Source: Bdellovibrionota bacterium (GTDB lineage Bacteria; Bdellovibrionota; UBA1018; CAUJDS01). From it: a stretch of 46,466 bases of DNA. Position 1 is the first letter of the stretch. The number at the start of each line of letters is the position of its first letter. Under the pieces are notes generated by a model. The model saw only the letters and a program-made list of their open reading frames with translations. It made no database searches and was not told the DNA's origin. Where the stretch lies: NCBI GenBank assembly GCA_963169695.1, contig CAUJDS010000036.1, positions 1 to 46,466 on the forward strand. Reading direction: 5' to 3'. A program made the position numbers and the translations under genes. Shown here piece after piece: positions 43,670-46,466 of this stretch.

Positions 43670-45343
43670 ATGAAACGAATCGTCATTTTATTGGCTGTAA
43701 TGTGTGTATTGCCTTCTTTTTCTCAAGCGAATGTGAGCTTGAGAAACGGCAATTTTTTCATCGGGTATACCGACCTTATTTACCCAGGCGGATTTGAGCC
43801 CAAAATTGAGCGGGTCTATAATTCCAAAACCCCCTATCAAGGAATTTTTGGCTGGGGTTGGGGCACGGAGTATGAAGCCTACATTAGCATAGCTTTAGAT
43901 GGCAGCCTCCTCGTCAATGAATACGGCGGTGGTGCGCAGAATCGATTTTACCCTAAGAATTTTAAAGCGGAAGACCTTGACGCAGCAATTAAACGATTAG
44001 CCGAAGTTGCAAAAAAATCTGGTGCGCTGGGCAGTGAAGCACAATTGGCAAGTTACACTCAGAAACTTAAAAACGACGCGATCTTTAGAAATGCGGAATG
44101 GGATAAGTTTCGTTCGCAAGGGAAAATCAAACCTGTCTCAGTAAAGACTGGAACTCAATTCTTCTCCAGTCGCTTTAGTTATCAGATGATTGCTAAAGTC
44201 AATCAAGGCTATCAGCGAGGCTTTGAAAACGGCAAAGTCGAGCTGTTTGACTCGAACGGAAGATTGATTCGTGTGTCTGATAAGAACAATAATTCACTAT
44301 CCTTTAAATATGGGAAGGATGGAAATCTTATCAGTGCCATTGATAATTTCAATCGCAAAATTCTCTTCTCGTTCAATTCAAAGGGATTTGTTGAGAAAAT
44401 CGAGGGAGAGAACGGAAAGAAAGCTTTCTACAAGTATAACAACAATGGTGAACTTACTGACACCAAAGACGTTGATGGCAATACTTATCAATATGCGTAT
44501 GACGATCGCCATAATATGACCAAGATTGGTTATACAGATAAAACCGCGATGGAAATCGCTTATCATCCACGAAGCGAGAATGAAAATGTTAAATCTGTTC
44601 GTGATCGAGATGGCACATTGACTGAGTATACTTATGACAATAAGAAGTCAGATGGCAGCCATTTGCTCGTAAGCCTCAAAATGAAAAACAAAGAAGGCAA
44701 AGAATTCTCAACGAGCTCTTATGAATACGTTATGAAGACCAAGCCAACCGGTGAGCAATGGACCTACCGCATGGTCGCAACGGTGGATGGGCTTTCGACG
44801 GATACTACTTATAATGAGGAATTGGGTCTGCCGGTCGAAATTAAAAAAGGCGGAGATGTTAGTCGCTTTAAGTACGATGCCAAGGGTCACGTTATTGAAA
44901 AAGACACTCCTCTAGAATTAGTCAAACTTTCTTATGACCCAAAAGTCGGCAAAGTGTCTCGCGTCGTTAGGGTGAGTAAGTTGGGAGATCAAAAGGGTCA
45001 GCAAACTTGGTCAGAATTTCAGTATGATAAAGGGAATGGTAACCTCCTGTTTGCAAAGAATTCTAGCAAGCAGGGCGTGAAGCTACTCTATGACCGCAAC
45101 GGTAGAATCAGCAGCATGGTTGATCAGACCAAAAGAGTGATTGCCTTTAAGTACAATGAAAACTCAAAGCCAGTAGAAATTCGGGATCCTAAGCTTGGTT
45201 CTATTCGCGTCAAATATAAGAATAGTGGTGAAGTTGCGGGTGTTGAAAGTACCGCCGGAAGGCAAATTGCTCTTCAGGTCACTTCAGCATTCCAGAATCT
45301 GCTAGATATTGTACGGCCGGCAGGTGTTACGCTTAGTTTTTAA
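43670..45343 (+). CDS. Exported YD-repeat (RHS-type) protein
   Basis: The 557-residue product has a signal peptide (IVILLAVMCVLPSFSQA) and then a DUF6531-like RHS N-terminal pattern: SLRNGNFFIGYTDLIYPGG, ERVYNSKTPYQGIFGWGWG. The rest contains YD-type repeats, such as NGELTDTKDVDGNTYQYAYD and FKYGKDGNLISAIDNF. It ends without the RHS hyperconserved core or a C-terminal toxin, so it is short for an RHS protein. It lies directly after tadB and ahead of the small exported protein, matching what I recall of Bd0109 in the Bdellovibrio hit locus. ATG 43670 follows GGGGAG. Confidence 0.85.
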   Translation: MKRIVILLAVMCVLPSFSQANVSLRNGNFFIGYTDLIYPGGFEPKIERVYNSKTPYQGIFGWGWGTEYEAYISIALDGSLLVNEYGGGAQNRFYPKNFKAEDLDAAIKRLAEVAKKSGALGSEAQLASYTQKLKNDAIFRNAEWDKFRSQGKIKPVSVKTGTQFFSSRFSYQMIAKVNQGYQRGFENGKVELFDSNGRLIRVSDKNNNSLSFKYGKDGNLISAIDNFNRKILFSFNSKGFVEKIEGENGKKAFYKYNNNGELTDTKDVDGNTYQYAYDDRHNMTKIGYTDKTAMEIAYHPRSENENVKSVRDRDGTLTEYTYDNKKSDGSHLLVSLKMKNKEGKEFSTSSYEYVMKTKPTGEQWTYRMVATVDGLSTDTTYNEELGLPVEIKKGGDVSRFKYDAKGHVIEKDTPLELVKLSYDPKVGKVSRVVRVSKLGDQKGQQTWSEFQYDKGNGNLLFAKNSSKQGVKLLYDRNGRISSMVDQTKRVIAFKYNENSKPVEIRDPKLGSIRVKYKNSGEVAGVESTAGRQIALQVTSAFQNLLDIVRPAGVTLSF

Positions 45344-45364
45344 TTGAAGTAAGGAGTTCGTAAA

Positions 45365-45604
45365 ATGATACAGTCAAATTCGATTCGTCTTGAGAGAAAA
45401 GTGCGGAGCCTGCTGTTCGCGGGACTTTTGATTCTAGGGATCGGAACGGTTTTATCTGTTCAGGCAGTCGAAAAAGATCCAGACTGTTCAAGCGTAACGG
45501 ATCATAATCAGTCTACTGGTGAAGCTCAAGTAACAGTAGGGCCAGGCGGCAAGAGCAATGCTGAGAAGGCCGGCGTTGGAAAAAGCAAATCGGATAAGAA
45601 ATAG
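45365..45604 (+). CDS. Small exported protein, possible Bd0108 (hit) counterpart
   Basis: The 79-residue product has a signal-like N-terminus (RSLLFAGLLILGIGTVLSVQA) and a polar, Gly/Ser/Lys-rich mature part with one cysteine (about residue 41) and no known domain. AAGGAG lies nine bases before the ATG. Its position, just after the YD-repeat gene at the end of a Tad cluster, matches what I recall of the Bdellovibrio gene whose mutation allows prey-independent growth, but sequence homology could not be checked. Length there is about 100 residues. Confidence 0.65.
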   Translation: MIQSNSIRLERKVRSLLFAGLLILGIGTVLSVQAVEKDPDCSSVTDHNQSTGEAQVTVGPGGKSNAEKAGVGKSKSDKK

Positions 45605-45626
45605 TTCATCTTCTTTCGTTGTTTGA

Positions 45627-46466
45627 TTATGGGTTAGGGGTCAGGGGCTCGAACTGCACCAGCTCTACATAGTTGCCTTCAAGTAACGCGTGATGTTTAC
45701 GCTTGGATTTCAAGTCATTGAGGTTCTTACTGTTTTCCTGATGGCTTTTTGGCCAGGGATAGCCCGTGGGGCCCTTCTCCTGAATAAGTAAGAATGCCCC
45801 TGATTGTTCGTTAATTTTGGTACTGGTTTCTAGGTGGTGGACCTCTCCAAATTCGATCAACCTTGGAGCCAATATTCCAGACGCAAAGATGGTAGCTCCC
45901 CGTCGTTCTAGGATTGCTTCGCGTGCGTATTGGAGTTCAGTCAGACGTTCATGATCACTGGGACAATCTTGCATTCCGCCTTCAAAGTAGGTTCGATAGA
46001 AGACCTTGCCATAGTACTGGTGCTGACAGGCGACTACTAGCATTGCCGTCAACCAAATCGTCCTTGCTGGAGGCTGACTTTGATTTCTCTGTGAAGTGAG
46101 AAACAGCCCAATAAGGCAGGCCGCGACGGGTATCTCATAATGCAAATCCCATCGGCCTGCCACAAAGCGGATCAAAAAATAGCTGAGACCAGCTACCCCC
46201 ATCCCTAGGTTGATGGGGTATTTGGTTCTCTTTGCCCAGATTAAAAGCGGAATGAAGGGTAGCAAGAGGTAGAGGTACACTTTCTGAAGTCCGCTAGAAG
46301 TGAGTCGCTGCAGCAGTGTTGCAAAGAAATCTGATTTCCAAGGAGCCAGAAATTGACCGGAGTAGCTTTGGTAGTCCGTGAGGATCTGAGTCCTGTACCA
46401 AAAGATAGCCACAAAACCTGCTATAGAAATTCCGGCGAGAGGCAATGCAAGATCCTTGCGCTTTCT
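45627..46466 (-). CDS. Membrane protein, 3' part (runs off the window)
   Basis: An open frame on the minus strand enters from the window edge and ends at 45627, giving at least 280 residues; the visible TTG at 46445 need not be the start. It has several hydrophobic segments (AGISIAGFVAIFWYR, VYLYLLLPFIPLLIWA, INLGMGVAGLSYFLIRFVAG, YEIPVAACLIGLFLT, TIWLTAMLVVACQHQYYG) and a soluble C-terminal part with GATIFASGILAPRLIEFGEVHHLE. The layout suggests a polytopic glycosyltransferase-like or DUF2079-type protein, but no family is certain. It is convergent with the small exported gene. Confidence 0.65.
   Translation of the reverse strand, partial: RKRKDLALPLAGISIAGFVAIFWYRTQILTDYQSYSGQFLAPWKSDFFATLLQRLTSSGLQKVYLYLLLPFIPLLIWAKRTKYPINLGMGVAGLSYFLIRFVAGRWDLHYEIPVAACLIGLFLTSQRNQSQPPARTIWLTAMLVVACQHQYYGKVFYRTYFEGGMQDCPSDHERLTELQYAREAILERRGATIFASGILAPRLIEFGEVHHLETSTKINEQSGAFLLIQEKGPTGYPWPKSHQENSKNLNDLKSKRKHHALLEGNYVELVQFEPLTPNP

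Noticed and set aside
1-46466. CRISPR arrays, insertion sequences, tRNA or rRNA genes
   Set aside because: No regularly spaced repeats, no transposase-like frames, no tRNA cloverleaf or rRNA-like stretch was seen by eye.

Overview
The window looks like a chromosomal segment of a predatory-lineage bacterium of the Bdellovibrionota (Bdellovibrio-like, moderate GC). This is inferred from gene content and order: a complete-looking S10-spc-alpha ribosomal supercluster next to tuf, zinc-binding forms of S14, S4, L36 and adenylate kinase, and a Tad/Flp (type IVb) pilus cluster that ends in an exported YD-repeat gene plus a tiny exported protein gene. That last order matches what I remember of the Bdellovibrio 'hit' (host-interaction) locus. 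No database search was possible, so the taxon is an inference.

Region 1 (1-16479) holds the 3' end of tuf, then rpsJ-rplC-rplD-rplW-rplB-rpsS-rplV-rpsC-rplP-rpmC-rpsQ-rplN-rplE-rpsN-rpsH-rplF-rplR-rpsE-rpmD-rplO-secY-adk-map-infA-rpmJ-rpsM-rpsK-rpsD-rpoA-rplQ, all on the plus strand. The classical order is kept except that rplX (L24) is absent from its usual place between rplN and rplE. Several proteins (L3, S17, L5, S11, L17) carry extra terminal tails, most of them rich in Lys, Ala and Glu. The only two long non-coding gaps, tuf-rpsJ and rpsJ-rplC, are both rich in perfect inverted repeats and look like structured mRNA leaders.

Region 2 (16480-28663) is a mixed housekeeping and accessory stretch. 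It has an unknown exported protein, an unusual sigma-factor-like protein fused to a membrane segment and an extracytoplasmic domain, an HNH nuclease, a TlpA-like thioredoxin, a sigma-54 activator, a small outer-membrane barrel, the methylcitrate cycle genes prpD-prpB-prpC (propionyl-CoA to pyruvate and succinate), a NagZ-like glycosidase and an exported protein of unknown function.

Region 3 (28716-45604) is a large plus-strand Tad pilus locus. It starts with tadC, then a DUF192 gene, three membrane proteins with four FHA (phosphothreonine-reading) domains in total, and a PP2C-like protein that has lost most metal-binding residues. Next come two Flp pilins, the TadV prepilin peptidase, a third pilin-like protein, two TadE/F-like minor pilins, CpaB, the CpaC/RcpA secretin, a single polypeptide fusing a MinD/TadZ-type ATPase to the TadA/CpaF motor ATPase, TadB, a YD-repeat exported protein and a 79-residue exported protein. 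The genes are tightly packed, with many overlaps, and suggest one secretion and pilus machine with a built-in phospho-signalling arm.

The window closes with the 3' part of a multi-pass membrane protein gene on the minus strand that runs off the edge. I saw no tRNA, rRNA, CRISPR array, insertion sequence or convincing intrinsic terminator.
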